64,000 nucleotides of DNA from an uncultured Chloroflexota bacterium (GTDB taxonomy: Bacteria > Chloroflexota > UBA11872 > VXNJ01): positions 33,750-97,749 of the forward strand of contig CAJWLF010000007.1 of NCBI GenBank assembly GCA_913043205.1. Direction: 5' to 3'. Below are positions 19,022-28,190 of this stretch, piece after piece. A program made the position numbers and the translations under genes. Numbering within the stretch: the stretch's first letter is position 1; the number at the start of each line of letters is the position of its first letter. The notes under the pieces are model-generated. The model was not told the origin of the DNA, did not search any database, and saw only the letters and a program-made list of their open reading frames with translations.

Positions 19022-20038
19022 CTAATGCTTATGCCCGTTTTGATAGTGATTGGCCAGTAAGTCTAAGCCCCAGTCTCCAGTAAAATCTCGCCATACCGAA
19101 TGAATATGATTACCTTCATTCTGAGTATTGTCATATTCGATTACAAACGACGGTCCAGCGATAGTGTAGTAATGCTTTTCCCCTCGCATCTCAGGCCCTG
19201 CCCAAGCAAAAGCCACCTCTGAAAACCCTGCTCCCTCAATACGCCCCCAACAGGCAGCTGCTAGATCAGGCGATGAAGCTCCTACATAATGCTTGATGAT
19301 CCCTATCAGTTTGTCACGCTGGACCCCATCCATTCGACCGTAGGACAAGCCGCTGGGAGTCATGCCAGGGTTCACGACCCTGTAATTGGCGGTCAAAATA
19401 TCAGACGGAGCTACGGCATCTACAATCGCCGTGGCTTTCTGTCCGTGATCAAATGTGCTCACAAGACTTCGAGCCAAATCCTCTTCTTTAGCCAGAATTC
19501 TTCGACCTTTCTGTGGTCCATGACGAATTTCAGCAGGGTTAGCACCAAAGAACGTGGGAACTGGAACAACGAAGTCACCATCTATCACCGTTATATGAAT
19601 ACCTATGTGGTGACCGCCAACTTTCCATCCCCAAGGCTTATTCGTCCCTGGTTCTCCATAAACCGTAAAGTAATAGTAATCCGGGTTGCGAGGCAAAAAC
19701 ACCTCAGTCGGGTGATGGTAGCCTGTGATCTTCTCCCATTGCCGCAAAGTATCTTCTAGCTGCATAATTTCTGTAGTTTGCTGGAACCCTCTCGCACTTA
19801 AAGAAGCCCTCGCCAACTCGATAGCCAAGCCTCTTTGCTCATGGTTCATACCATCCAATCGCAACCCGCTACGTTCTACCGGCGTATAGTTCCATTCATA
19901 ACGCGCGCAGTCATCAAACGGCCGATGTGCCAGGGCCAGCTGCTCTTCATTCAACGATGCAAGAAAAGTCTTGGAGGCGATGGAAATTTTTCTTGCTCTT
20001 TCCGCACATCTATCAATATCGCACAGGCCATAGTCCAT
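19022..20038 (-). CDS. DUF3500 domain protein
   Basis: Protein of 338 aa covering the DUF3500 family along its length: an N-terminal helical part with FLASLNEEQLALA, then WNYTPVERSGL near 50, and the central signature WGWKVGGHHIGIH (near 138-150) followed by PTFFGANPAE. The conserved His pairs and Glu residues suggest metal binding, but no reaction is established. No signal peptide. ATG at 20038 is used because AAGGTG lies upstream; a GTG three codons earlier is possible. It converges exactly on the MFS transporter gene. Confidence 0.88.
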   Translation of the reverse strand: MDYGLCDIDRCAERARKISIASKTFLASLNEEQLALAHRPFDDCARYEWNYTPVERSGLRLDGMNHEQRGLAIELARASLSARGFQQTTEIMQLEDTLRQWEKITGYHHPTEVFLPRNPDYYYFTVYGEPGTNKPWGWKVGGHHIGIHITVIDGDFVVPVPTFFGANPAEIRHGPQKGRRILAKEEDLARSLVSTFDHGQKATAIVDAVAPSDILTANYRVVNPGMTPSGLSYGRMDGVQRDKLIGIIKHYVGASSPDLAAACWGRIEGAGFSEVAFAWAGPEMRGEKHYYTIAGPSFVIEYDNTQNEGNHIHSVWRDFTGDWGLDLLANHYQNGHKH

Positions 20039-20163
20039 TATCTGCACCTTACTTACAAGCTCAATCAGAGGATCTTAGCCCATCATGATTATCTGTTTCA
20101 GTCTAAGATACGCCAAGCTATGGGGGTAATCTGTCATTGCCGGTTCCAGAGGAGGCTGTTCAA

Positions 20164-21264
20164 TTGAAAGCAAAACGCGTTCTAGTACCTGAAAAAAACA
20201 AGGTGATCCTCGATGAGATAGAGATACCAGATCATCCATCTTCCGAACAAGTGACCATCAAAACAGAATACAGCTTCATAAGTGCAGGCACCGAATTAGC
20301 GGCTTACACAGCTTTAACTCCCTCGGTGTATCAGCCCGGTGCATGGAATGCGTATCCTTGGGCATCCGGATATTCCAACGTAGGGCGCATCACGGCCGTC
20401 GGGAAAGATGTAGACGGATTCGCAGAAGGGGACCGTGTCTTCTGTTTTGGCAAACATCAATCCATACACCACGTCCATCCATTCGGTGAAATTGAGGCGG
20501 AAAATAAAGCGGATAGTATCTTGGCGAAAGTCCCAGATGGTCTAGCTCCCGACATAGCTGCATCATGCCGAATGGCTCTAGTAGCCATGAGCGCAGTATG
20601 TCGAACTAAAATTCAAATCAATGACAATGTAGCTGTCTGGGGCCTAGGAATGGTAGGTAACCTAGCGTGCCAATTGTACTCTGTAGCCGGATGCAGGGTA
20701 ATCGGTATAGACCCTATTAGTAGCCGTCGGCAAAAAGCTCTTGAAGTGGGAGTAGACGCTGTCCTTGATAGTACCAAAGAAGAAGTATTGAATTCCCTAA
20801 CGGAATTAACAGCTGACTCATCTTTTATCCCATCAACACATGTAAATCCCGGGACGTCGAGTGGGCACGGAATTGACATAGCCGTCGATGCTGTAGGCGA
20901 AGCGGCTCTTCTGGAACAGGCCTGCCTTGCAGTAAAGCCAAACGGGCAGGTGATTTCACTAGGCAGTCCTCGTAGGGACTATCACACCAACACGATCGAA
21001 GTATCAAGACGAATACATTTCGACGAAATAAAGCTTGGAGGGGGATTAGAATGGGGTATACCCAGGTTGCCAATTTCTGGAGTTCCCTATTCAACTTTGG
21101 AAAATCTGCAAAAAGTTTTTGACCTGGCTACAAGAGGGAAAATTCATCTGTCCCCCCTAATAAGTCACAGAATTTCCCCTTCCGAAATCGAAAGTGCGTA
21201 CCAAGGTCTCCTTGATGACAAAGATATATATACAGGAGTCGCACTAGATTGGAGTAAAATCTAA
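20164..21264 (+). CDS. Medium-chain dehydrogenase/reductase
   Basis: MDR superfamily oxidoreductase of 366 aa. The N-terminal GroES-like domain has SFISAGTELAAYT instead of the usual CGTD block, and no clear GHE, so the catalytic zinc appears to be lost. This resembles the BchC and bi-domain oxidoreductase branch. The Rossmann fold is seen at VWGLGMVG (near 160-167), with an acidic residue (GIDPIS) for NAD(H). TTG at 20164 is chosen because AGAGGAGG lies about 8 nt before it; an earlier TTG at 20137 would place that motif inside the gene. Substrate unknown. Confidence 0.87.
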   Translation: MKAKRVLVPEKNKVILDEIEIPDHPSSEQVTIKTEYSFISAGTELAAYTALTPSVYQPGAWNAYPWASGYSNVGRITAVGKDVDGFAEGDRVFCFGKHQSIHHVHPFGEIEAENKADSILAKVPDGLAPDIAASCRMALVAMSAVCRTKIQINDNVAVWGLGMVGNLACQLYSVAGCRVIGIDPISSRRQKALEVGVDAVLDSTKEEVLNSLTELTADSSFIPSTHVNPGTSSGHGIDIAVDAVGEAALLEQACLAVKPNGQVISLGSPRRDYHTNTIEVSRRIHFDEIKLGGGLEWGIPRLPISGVPYSTLENLQKVFDLATRGKIHLSPLISHRISPSEIESAYQGLLDDKDIYTGVALDWSKI

Positions 21265-21355
21265 CGTCAAATTTTGTTAAGCTAGTGTCCCGTCAAAATT
21301 ACAGATAGTTGCACACATCACTGAATTCGCTAACATATCTGCAATAGTGAAGGAC

Positions 21356-21423
21356 GCTATGCGGGGGTGTCAGGGGCATCAGACTCAACAGCTGGTGTCG
21401 TGTACCGACGCCCGCAGCCTAGC
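21356..21423 (+). other. Candidate structured leader upstream of the alternative complex III operon
   Basis: Nested complementarity in the 5' region of the act operon. The outer stem pairs GCTA (21356-21359) with TAGC (21420-21423) and GCGGG (21361-21365) with CCCGC (21411-21415). The inner hairpin pairs CATCAG (21377-21382) with CTGGTG (21392-21397), with one G-U pair. No T-run follows, so it is not a standard terminator. It matches no riboswitch class that I can recognise. Confidence 0.3.
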
Positions 21424-21476
21424 TTACAAAGAACCAGTCGCGGCTACGGCCACCCGGATAGAAGGATGCAGCAAGC

Positions 21477-21773
21477 TTGCAACTATCGGAGATCACGCAC
21501 TCTGATTGGGTACGCATTTCTGAGGTCATAGCACATCTGTGGATAGTGCTAGGACTTGTGGCAGGTAGCGTCGGAATTTATTTGCTGGCGCATGCGATGA
21601 TTCCCTCACTAGTATTCACTGGAGACATCCCAAAAATCTGGGGATGGAGACTCCGGGCCCCTTTATACGGAGCCTTGCTTAGCACAGTAGCACTGATAGT
21701 CGGTGTGTTTATCAAAGGATTGCTCTTAGCCCTCGAATTGCTGCCCGAAATGTATGACAAGATGTGGAGCTAA
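21477..21773 (+). CDS. Small two-TM membrane protein heading the complex III operon
   Basis: 98-aa membrane protein with two hydrophobic helices (about 20-45 and 62-87) joined by a short loop with PKIWGWRLRAP. It precedes actA directly: its TAA is followed at once by the next start region. The start is TTG at 21477, 10 nt after AAGGA. I do not recognise a family. By position it may be an accessory or assembly subunit of the complex, comparable in size to ActG of phototrophic Chloroflexota, but no homology is claimed. Confidence 0.7.
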   Translation: MQLSEITHSDWVRISEVIAHLWIVLGLVAGSVGIYLLAHAMIPSLVFTGDIPKIWGWRLRAPLYGALLSTVALIVGVFIKGLLLALELLPEMYDKMWS

Positions 21774-21776
21774 GTG

Positions 21777-22385
21777 ATGGATATTCTTAAAGCATTTCTC
21801 CCGCGACTCACTGGGCGGCAGTTTTTGATGATAGGTATACCCGCTGTTGTTCTAGGAGGCGGTTTGGTTACCGGTCTTGCGGTCTTAATCATTTTAGGGG
21901 CTACAGGGGCCACGGCAAGACCCGCTCCGACACAGCCAATCGCATATGATCATTCGCTCCATGCTGGAGACCTTGGAATTCCTTGCGAATTTTGCCATAG
22001 AGGTACGGACACCCAAGCAGCCGCAACAATTCCATCCGTCGAACAATGTATGTTTTGTCATTCGGTTGTAGCAACAGATCGGGATGAAATTAAAAAGATC
22101 ACCACGGCCTTTGAGTCCAATACCCCCATTGAATGGATGAGAGTGCATCGGATGCCAGACCATGTGCGATTCACTCATGAAGCTCATATCAAGGCGAAAA
22201 TAGAATGCTCTACTTGCCATGGCCCTGTAGAAGACATGAAGACAGTCAAACAGGTAGTGAATTTGAACATGGGAACTTGCCTGGCGTGTCACCGAGACAC
22301 TAACGGCCGATCGATTGGGGCCAACAACCCTCATCCTATATCAGTAGATAGTGCCCCTATGGATTGCGCCATATGCCACAAGTAA
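21777..22385 (+). CDS. actA: Alternative complex III pentahaem cytochrome c subunit ActA
   Basis: Membrane-anchored multihaem cytochrome c of 202 aa, the electron-carrying subunit of the quinol:electron-acceptor oxidoreductase called alternative complex III. An N-terminal transmembrane helix (about 17-45) is followed by five CxxCH motifs (CEFCH, CMFCH, CSTCH, CLACH, CAICH at about 70, 91, 144, 168 and 197), the number known for ActA. Other His residues (YDHSLHAG, FTHEAHI) are placed as distal ligands. ATG at 21777 is favoured, with GGAG 8 nt upstream; a GTG one codon earlier is possible. First recognisable core gene of the act operon. Confidence 0.95.
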   Translation: MDILKAFLPRLTGRQFLMIGIPAVVLGGGLVTGLAVLIILGATGATARPAPTQPIAYDHSLHAGDLGIPCEFCHRGTDTQAAATIPSVEQCMFCHSVVATDRDEIKKITTAFESNTPIEWMRVHRMPDHVRFTHEAHIKAKIECSTCHGPVEDMKTVKQVVNLNMGTCLACHRDTNGRSIGANNPHPISVDSAPMDCAICHK

Positions 22386-22397
22386 GGGGAGAGAAAA

Positions 22398-24614
22398 TTG
22401 ACTAGTTTTGGAAGAAGAAGGTTCTTGGCTGGTGTGGCTGGGGCACTAGGTAGTGGCCTAGTCGTGGGTTGTGCCGCTCCAGAACGGGAATCTCGCGTGC
22501 AAAGCTTTGTGTTATCCCCAGAACAGTCACTGCCTGGACAGAGTATATGGTTTGCAACAGCAGATGCCCATTCTCAAGGAGGGAATAGCGTAGTAATCAG
22601 AACCGTTGACGGACGCGCCAAAAAAGTGGAAGGGAATCCTGCTTTTCCAATAAATCTTGGCAAAACAAGCGCCCGCTCTCAGGCCGGTGTACCTTCTCTT
22701 TATCACCCTGATCGTATAGCAACCCCGCTCAAGCGAACCGGAGAACGCGGCAGTGGAGAATTCAAAAAAATCGGCTGGGATGAGGCCCTAAATTTGCTAG
22801 TAGATAAATTTGGTAATAGCTCTAGCCCCACCCTCATCACTGGGCGAGTAGGCGGAACCCTGTCGAGAGTAACGAAATGGTTTGCTAGCCTCACAAGTTC
22901 TAGGCATCTAGTACATGAGTCCCTTGAGGATTCGACCTTGCGTGCAGCCATGCACAACGCATTTGGCACAAGAGAGTTGCCACACATAGACATTGCGCAT
23001 TCCTCGTACATACTGTCGTTCGGAGCTGATTTTTTGGGGACGTGGCTATCTCCGATCAGCTACAGCACTCAGTACACCAAGTTTCGCTCCAACACTAGTG
23101 ACAACGGAGGGCATCGCGGCACACTAACTCAGATAGAGCCCCATATGTCTCTAACGGGGAGCAATGCTGACAATTGGGTGCACATCAATCCAGGTCGTGA
23201 AGGAGAAGTAGCTCTTTCGATCGCTCACACTATCGTTCATGAGAACTTAGTCGATCCAGCTATAAGCGGACCAGTGTTGAATCAGATAGGTGGGAAATCG
23301 GCACTGGATGCTTACGCTCCTAAAAACGTTTCTAGCACTAGCGGTGTACCAGCAAAGACCATAATGAAAATTGCCAAGGAATTTGCTTCGCATCAGCCAG
23401 GAGTAGCAATAGCAGGCGGACCTGCTTTGGCCCATACTAATGGGGAAGCCATCGGGACTGCAGTACTGCTACTAAATCGTATAATTGGTAGCGCTGGATC
23501 TGACGGTGGAATCAAGCCAAATCCTTCTGCAACAGAAGGCACACCAAGGCCGCTACAAGCAAACACCTTCACAGATTGGGTTGATTTTGCTACAGAAATG
23601 AATTCACAATCTCCCTCAGCCCTCCTCATCTATGACGCAGACCCTGCATATGGTGCTACCGGAGCCGCCGGGGTGAAAACTGCACTAGGCTCTGCATCAT
23701 TCATCGCAGCCATGGGGCCATTCATGAATGACACCTATGCGACAGCAGATTTAGTTTTGCCGGCAACACACCCGTTTGAACAATGGGGTGATTTTGCTCC
23801 CGACCCAGCTAATGGCCAAGTCGTAGTAGGGCTGCAACAACCTGTAGTTACTTCCTTGCTCGATAGCAGGAGCTTTGGCGACTTATTGATAACGTTGGGT
23901 AGCGAATTAATAGGGAAAGACGCGTTCCCTTGGAAATCTATGCAGGAGGCTGTTAAGACTACGGCACTTTCCACATACAAAGGTGGGGCCGAGGCAAAAG
24001 ACACAACATGGGTAGAACTGCTACGACAAGGAGGCATGTGGGAAAACGCCACGCCTGCTTCGTTTGGTGAACCTAGCTGGCAAATTTCTTCCCTACGTGA
24101 ACCCAATTTTGCTGGGACGGCAGAAAATTATACTTTTCATCTAATCCCCTTCGAAACTGTAGGCTATGGGACAGGCGATGAAGGGCAAGTTCCCTTCTTG
24201 CAAGCTACACCGGACGCTCTGACTACTATGACTTGGACAACTTGGGTGGAAATCAACCCGAAATCAGCAATTAAGCTGGGAGTAAAACGCGGTGATATAG
24301 TTGATATTGAAACGCCGTCAGGTAGTTTCGAAGCTCAAGTGTATGTGGCCCCTACCGTTGCACCTGACACCATTGCGGTCCCGATCGGACAAGGACATCG
24401 ATTTGGAAGCCGTTGGAACAAAGGTCGCGGAAGTGATGTACTGTCCTTTGTCCACCCATTCACCGACACTGCTGGGGCGGTTGCTTGGGCAGCAACTCGT
24501 GCGAGAATCCAAGCCACAGGCAGATCCGCACAAATACCAGCTTTTGAATTTACGGAGAATCCACGAAATGACGAATCCGATCCACCAGTGAGGGTTACAA
24601 GTGAGCAGCATTAA
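22398..24614 (+). CDS. actB: Alternative complex III ActB, molybdopterin-enzyme-like part (ActB1)
   Basis: Periplasmic subunit of 738 aa related to the large subunits of molybdopterin oxidoreductases, but in ActB this domain holds no cofactor. A twin-arginine signal with lipobox opens the protein: RRRFLAG at 6-12 and C25 in VVGCAAP. GWDEALNLL follows, with further DMSO-reductase-like blocks and a C-terminal beta-domain (about 620-715). No N-terminal 4Fe-4S Cys motif is present. TTG start behind GGGGAG. In characterised complexes ActB is one chain with the iron-sulfur domain fused; here that domain is the next gene, overlapping by 14 nt. Confidence 0.93.
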   Translation: MTSFGRRRFLAGVAGALGSGLVVGCAAPERESRVQSFVLSPEQSLPGQSIWFATADAHSQGGNSVVIRTVDGRAKKVEGNPAFPINLGKTSARSQAGVPSLYHPDRIATPLKRTGERGSGEFKKIGWDEALNLLVDKFGNSSSPTLITGRVGGTLSRVTKWFASLTSSRHLVHESLEDSTLRAAMHNAFGTRELPHIDIAHSSYILSFGADFLGTWLSPISYSTQYTKFRSNTSDNGGHRGTLTQIEPHMSLTGSNADNWVHINPGREGEVALSIAHTIVHENLVDPAISGPVLNQIGGKSALDAYAPKNVSSTSGVPAKTIMKIAKEFASHQPGVAIAGGPALAHTNGEAIGTAVLLLNRIIGSAGSDGGIKPNPSATEGTPRPLQANTFTDWVDFATEMNSQSPSALLIYDADPAYGATGAAGVKTALGSASFIAAMGPFMNDTYATADLVLPATHPFEQWGDFAPDPANGQVVVGLQQPVVTSLLDSRSFGDLLITLGSELIGKDAFPWKSMQEAVKTTALSTYKGGAEAKDTTWVELLRQGGMWENATPASFGEPSWQISSLREPNFAGTAENYTFHLIPFETVGYGTGDEGQVPFLQATPDALTTMTWTTWVEINPKSAIKLGVKRGDIVDIETPSGSFEAQVYVAPTVAPDTIAVPIGQGHRFGSRWNKGRGSDVLSFVHPFTDTAGAVAWAATRARIQATGRSAQIPAFEFTENPRNDESDPPVRVTSEQH

Positions 24615-25419
24615 ATCAGCAACCGATGAATCAGCATCCCGTGCAGCAACTGTGGCCGGGGGAACTACTATCAGCGAAGAGGAACGAAGAGCCGGCTTTG
24701 GGCACAGATGGGGAATGTCTGTTGATATAGATCTTTGTACCGGTTGCCAAGCTTGTGTAGTAGCATGCCAAACGGAAAATAATGTAGCCATCAATGAGGA
24801 ACAACGAGTCACAGAAAAACGGGCCAAGTCGTGGATTCGTATCGAGCGCTACTGGGAAGGCGAGTTTCCAAACGCTAAGGCCCGCTACCTACCTGTCCTT
24901 TGTCAACACTGTGACAACGCTCCGTGTGAGCCCGTTTGTCCTGCTTGGGCAACTTATCACAATGAGGAAGGCCTAAACGTGCAGGTCTACAACCGATGTA
25001 TAGGAACACGTTTTTGTGCAAATGGCTGCCCCTACAGCGTACGTCATTTCAATTTTTGGAACCCAGAATGGCCAGATTCTCTAGAAAACATGTTGAATCC
25101 AGATGTTACAGTCAGAACTAAGGGAATTATCGAAAAATGCACCTTTTGTGTGCAAAGGATTAATAGAGCTCGGCGTGATGCTGCTCAGTCCGACACCGTA
25201 GTAAAAGATGGTGATATAAGTCCAGCATGTGTCCAAGCCTGCCCTACCAACTCACTCGTGTTCGGCGACTTGAAGGACCCATTCAGCAAAGTTTCAGAAG
25301 CTGCCAACAGCGATCGAGCCTACCACCTGCTTGAAGAGAGAGGCACCGGGCCAGCGGTCGTCTACTTGAAGAAGATAGATCCTAATGCAACAAGTTCATC
25401 CGAGGAGCACCATGGCTAG
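24601..25419 (+). CDS. Alternative complex III ActB, iron-sulfur part (ActB2)
   Basis: 272-aa ferredoxin-like subunit with four cluster motifs. Cys groups are 46/49/52/56, 101/104/109/113, 133/139/143 and 180/183/210/214. In the third group the second Cys is replaced by T136 (CIGTRFCANGC), which fits the three [4Fe-4S] plus one [3Fe-4S] content reported for ActB. No signal peptide, so it would be exported with ActB1 by the twin-arginine route. GTG start at 24601 within the 3' end of the ActB1 gene, with GAGGG upstream: translational coupling is likely. In other lineages this is the C-terminal domain of ActB. Confidence 0.93.
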   Translation: MSSIKSATDESASRAATVAGGTTISEEERRAGFGHRWGMSVDIDLCTGCQACVVACQTENNVAINEEQRVTEKRAKSWIRIERYWEGEFPNAKARYLPVLCQHCDNAPCEPVCPAWATYHNEEGLNVQVYNRCIGTRFCANGCPYSVRHFNFWNPEWPDSLENMLNPDVTVRTKGIIEKCTFCVQRINRARRDAAQSDTVVKDGDISPACVQACPTNSLVFGDLKDPFSKVSEAANSDRAYHLLEERGTGPAVVYLKKIDPNATSSSEEHHG

Positions 25420-26758
25420 TCCCGAACCAGCGGCGTTGGCCATAAAGCTTCGCCCATCATGGAAACCAAAAGGCCTTCAAATAAACAGTTCTAACGTGGT
25501 GTTCACTGGGTTAGGACTATTGGCTGGACTAGGATTGGTTATGCTCATTCTTCGAATAGCCTCCACTGGGGATGATCGTACTTCTTGGGCATACCCAACT
25601 GCGTTTTTCATGTGGACACTATCCACATTTGCAACAGCGCCGTTAGTTGCATATGTAACGCGCCTTACCAGAGGTTATTGGGGCTATCCGATTAGACGCC
25701 TGGCAGCATTGTGGTCAATCCCAGCCCTCTTCAGTTATTTAATACTGTTACCCTCTCTTGCAACACTGCCCTCACTGGATGGGCGAGCAAGTCTATGGTT
25801 TGGTTTTCGCTTTGGAGTGCCAGGATTTGCTGACGCATTGACAATAGGATTCATGTTCGTAACTGGGATAGCCCTAATGTGGATAACTTCAATACCCGAC
25901 TTGGCTTCTGGGGATGTCCGTCTGAAATCGCCCATAGCACGGTCACTTCTCATGAATTGGCGTGGTACTACCAAACAGTGGCTATTGATCCGAAGCGCCA
26001 GTAAGTACCTAGGGGCTTTCTACGTGATGCTTCTGGCAATTGGAACTATGCAAGTAACCACAGACATGGGGCAGAGCCTAATACCGGGCTGGCGCTCCGG
26101 AATATTCCCTCTTTATCACATTGTCACAGGGTTTCAGGCCGGTGTCGCAGTGATCATCGTTACCACCTATCTGCTACAAAAGTTTTCGCCAAACATCAGA
26201 CCATTCATCGGTCAAGAACAAGCCATAAACCTTGGGAGATTACTCCTCGCGTTCACTCTACTAGACTTCTACTTCTTTTGGGCTGACTATGTGCTCATTT
26301 GGTATGCAGGTTTGCCCAGTGAGATCGCAGCTATGCAAGTCCTGATAGCTGACGTCTACCGCATCCCGTTCATAGCGGGAGCACTAGGCATATTTGTAAT
26401 CCCATTTTTCGCTATCATTTTCAATCCTGTGCGCCGCCGCCTGTGGGCTCTAGCTTTAATCTCTACAATCATCATAATTGGAAATTTCTTTGACCGAGTT
26501 CGTCTGTTTGTACCAGCAATGTCTAACGAGAAAGTTTTCGGTCATGGTCCATTGAACCCATTGCCTAGTGCAGTATGGCCGGATGTTTCCGACATTCTGT
26601 TCATAGTCAGTTGGGTGGCTCTGATGGTCTTCATATACCTAGCGGTAGCACGGCGAATACCTGCAATTAGCGGATGGGAAATGAGAGAAGGGGCCATGCT
26701 TCGAAAAGAGACACATTTTGAACGAGGTCACATAATGCTATTGGCAAAGCCGGAGTAA
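25412..26758 (+). CDS. Alternative complex III NrfD-like membrane subunit, ActF type
   Basis: Integral membrane protein of 448 aa with about ten transmembrane helices, NrfD/PsrC family. It is less like ActC than the next gene is, so I assign it as the ActF-type paralogue. It has the paired helical-bundle plan, with DMGQSLIPGWRSGIFPLYH replacing the ActC quinol-site block and a C-terminal segment WEMREGAML that recurs in the next gene. ATG at 25412 is preferred over 25385, with GAGGAG upstream; it overlaps the ActB2 stop by 8 nt. In most act operons this subunit is encoded last. Confidence 0.85.
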   Translation: MASPEPAALAIKLRPSWKPKGLQINSSNVVFTGLGLLAGLGLVMLILRIASTGDDRTSWAYPTAFFMWTLSTFATAPLVAYVTRLTRGYWGYPIRRLAALWSIPALFSYLILLPSLATLPSLDGRASLWFGFRFGVPGFADALTIGFMFVTGIALMWITSIPDLASGDVRLKSPIARSLLMNWRGTTKQWLLIRSASKYLGAFYVMLLAIGTMQVTTDMGQSLIPGWRSGIFPLYHIVTGFQAGVAVIIVTTYLLQKFSPNIRPFIGQEQAINLGRLLLAFTLLDFYFFWADYVLIWYAGLPSEIAAMQVLIADVYRIPFIAGALGIFVIPFFAIIFNPVRRRLWALALISTIIIIGNFFDRVRLFVPAMSNEKVFGHGPLNPLPSAVWPDVSDILFIVSWVALMVFIYLAVARRIPAISGWEMREGAMLRKETHFERGHIMLLAKPE

Positions 26759-26802
26759 GAATGGAAAATTTGTTTACACCTAGGATCTGGATTTAGAAGA
26801 CT

Positions 26803-28176
26803 ATGCAAGAACCTCCCGCTTATGATGTAAAAACCATAGATCGGCGTCTGTTTGACTTCATGCTACATACGCCAAAATGGTTTTTTACAACATCCGCCGG
26901 ATTACTGACCATATTTGGTGCTGGATTCGTGGTGTTCGTTACTATGCTCTATTTTGGCCTCCAATTTATGGGGTATTCACACCCGGTTTATTGGGGTTTC
27001 CTAATCGTAAATTTTGTATTCTGGATCGGTATTAGCCACGCAGGGGTGTTTGTTTCAGCGGTTCTGAGACTGACACAAGCAGAATTCCGCCGTCCCGTAA
27101 CTAGGGCCGCAGAGGTTGTAACCATCTTCTCCCTGCAAGCTGCAGTCCTGTTCCCTCTAATTCATAGCGGGCGTCCGTGGCGAACCGCATACTGGGCTTT
27201 CCCATATGACTTCATACGAGGAATGTGGCCAAATCCTAGATCCCCATTGGTCTGGGATCCGTCAGCCATATTTACTTACCTAACGTCTACCATCTTATTC
27301 GTCTATGTTGCCCTACTTCCCGATCTAGCTCTAGCCAGAGATCGAGCAGAAGATCCTGTGCGACGATGGATATTTACAGTACTGGCCCTAGGTTTCCGTG
27401 GAACAAGTCGTCAATGGCGAATACAGGCCATTGCTGGAATCCTATTATCCGCGATCATTCTCCCCATCTTCGTTTCTGTACATTCGATCGTGTCTTGGGA
27501 CTTTGCCGTTACATCGGTGCCCGGATGGCACAACACTGTATTTGCACCATATTTCGTTATAGGAGCTGTTCACTCAGGTGTTTCAGCGGTAGTAACTGCC
27601 ATGATTGTGATGAAATGGGCCTTCAAGCTAGATGGCTACATAACAGCAGATCACATAGATGCCCTAGCCAGAGTATTAATAGCGGTGGCTACTGGTTGGC
27701 TATTCCTTCTGTTCTTAGACTTCAGTTTTGGTCTATATGGCGAGGAATCTGCAGAAGTAGACACTTGGATGCAACGTATTTATGGTGGAGCCTGGCCCAT
27801 CCTAGCTCCTATATTCATCATCACCTCATACATTATTCCAGTTCCCCTATGGCTTATAAAAAGTGTGCGGCGTAGCTTTGGCTGGATGTTCGCCACCACT
27901 ATTTTAGTCAATATAGGCATGTGGCTAGAACGATATATGCTGGTCATCCCTGCTCTCGAACGCAAGTCATCGCTCACATTCACATACTCGGAGTACATCC
28001 CATCAATTTCTGAGGGGATACTATGTCTAGCGTCGTTCGCATTCGTAATCGTCGGAGTATTAGCCTTTTGTAAGGTTTTACCAGTGATGCCAGCAGCCGA
28101 CATTCGTGAAGGGGCGCTGCTGAGCACAGAATTAAAAATCGGTCGTCGGTCAGTACCGGCAACATTGCGCGAATAG
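26803..28176 (+). CDS. actC: Alternative complex III NrfD-like membrane subunit ActC
   Basis: Quinol-binding integral membrane subunit of 457 aa with about ten helices. Blocks typical of ActC are WIGISHAGVFVSAV (near 67-80), FPLIHSGRPWRTAYW (near 116-130) and SVHSIVSWDFAVTSVPGWH (near 225-243). The conserved His and Asp residues there lie near the quinol site and the ActB contact in solved structures. The C-terminal segment ADIREGALL parallels the end of the ActF-type protein. ATG at 26803, 44 nt after the previous gene, with only a weak ribosome site. Confidence 0.92.
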   Translation: MQEPPAYDVKTIDRRLFDFMLHTPKWFFTTSAGLLTIFGAGFVVFVTMLYFGLQFMGYSHPVYWGFLIVNFVFWIGISHAGVFVSAVLRLTQAEFRRPVTRAAEVVTIFSLQAAVLFPLIHSGRPWRTAYWAFPYDFIRGMWPNPRSPLVWDPSAIFTYLTSTILFVYVALLPDLALARDRAEDPVRRWIFTVLALGFRGTSRQWRIQAIAGILLSAIILPIFVSVHSIVSWDFAVTSVPGWHNTVFAPYFVIGAVHSGVSAVVTAMIVMKWAFKLDGYITADHIDALARVLIAVATGWLFLLFLDFSFGLYGEESAEVDTWMQRIYGGAWPILAPIFIITSYIIPVPLWLIKSVRRSFGWMFATTILVNIGMWLERYMLVIPALERKSSLTFTYSEYIPSISEGILCLASFAFVIVGVLAFCKVLPVMPAADIREGALLSTELKIGRRSVPATLRE

Positions 28177-28190
28177 GGTAGGTATTCATT

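Noticed and set aside
22398..24614. Considered as a catalytic molybdoenzyme such as formate dehydrogenase
   Set aside because: No N-terminal 4Fe-4S motif, and it sits in a complete act operon, so it is ActB, whose domain carries no cofactor.
24318..24827. 169-aa minus-strand frame across the ActB1/ActB2 junction
   Set aside because: Antisense shadow of two well-supported genes.
27366..27875. 169-aa plus-strand frame inside actC
   Set aside because: It lies wholly within actC in another frame, has no family resemblance, and its composition looks like out-of-frame translation.
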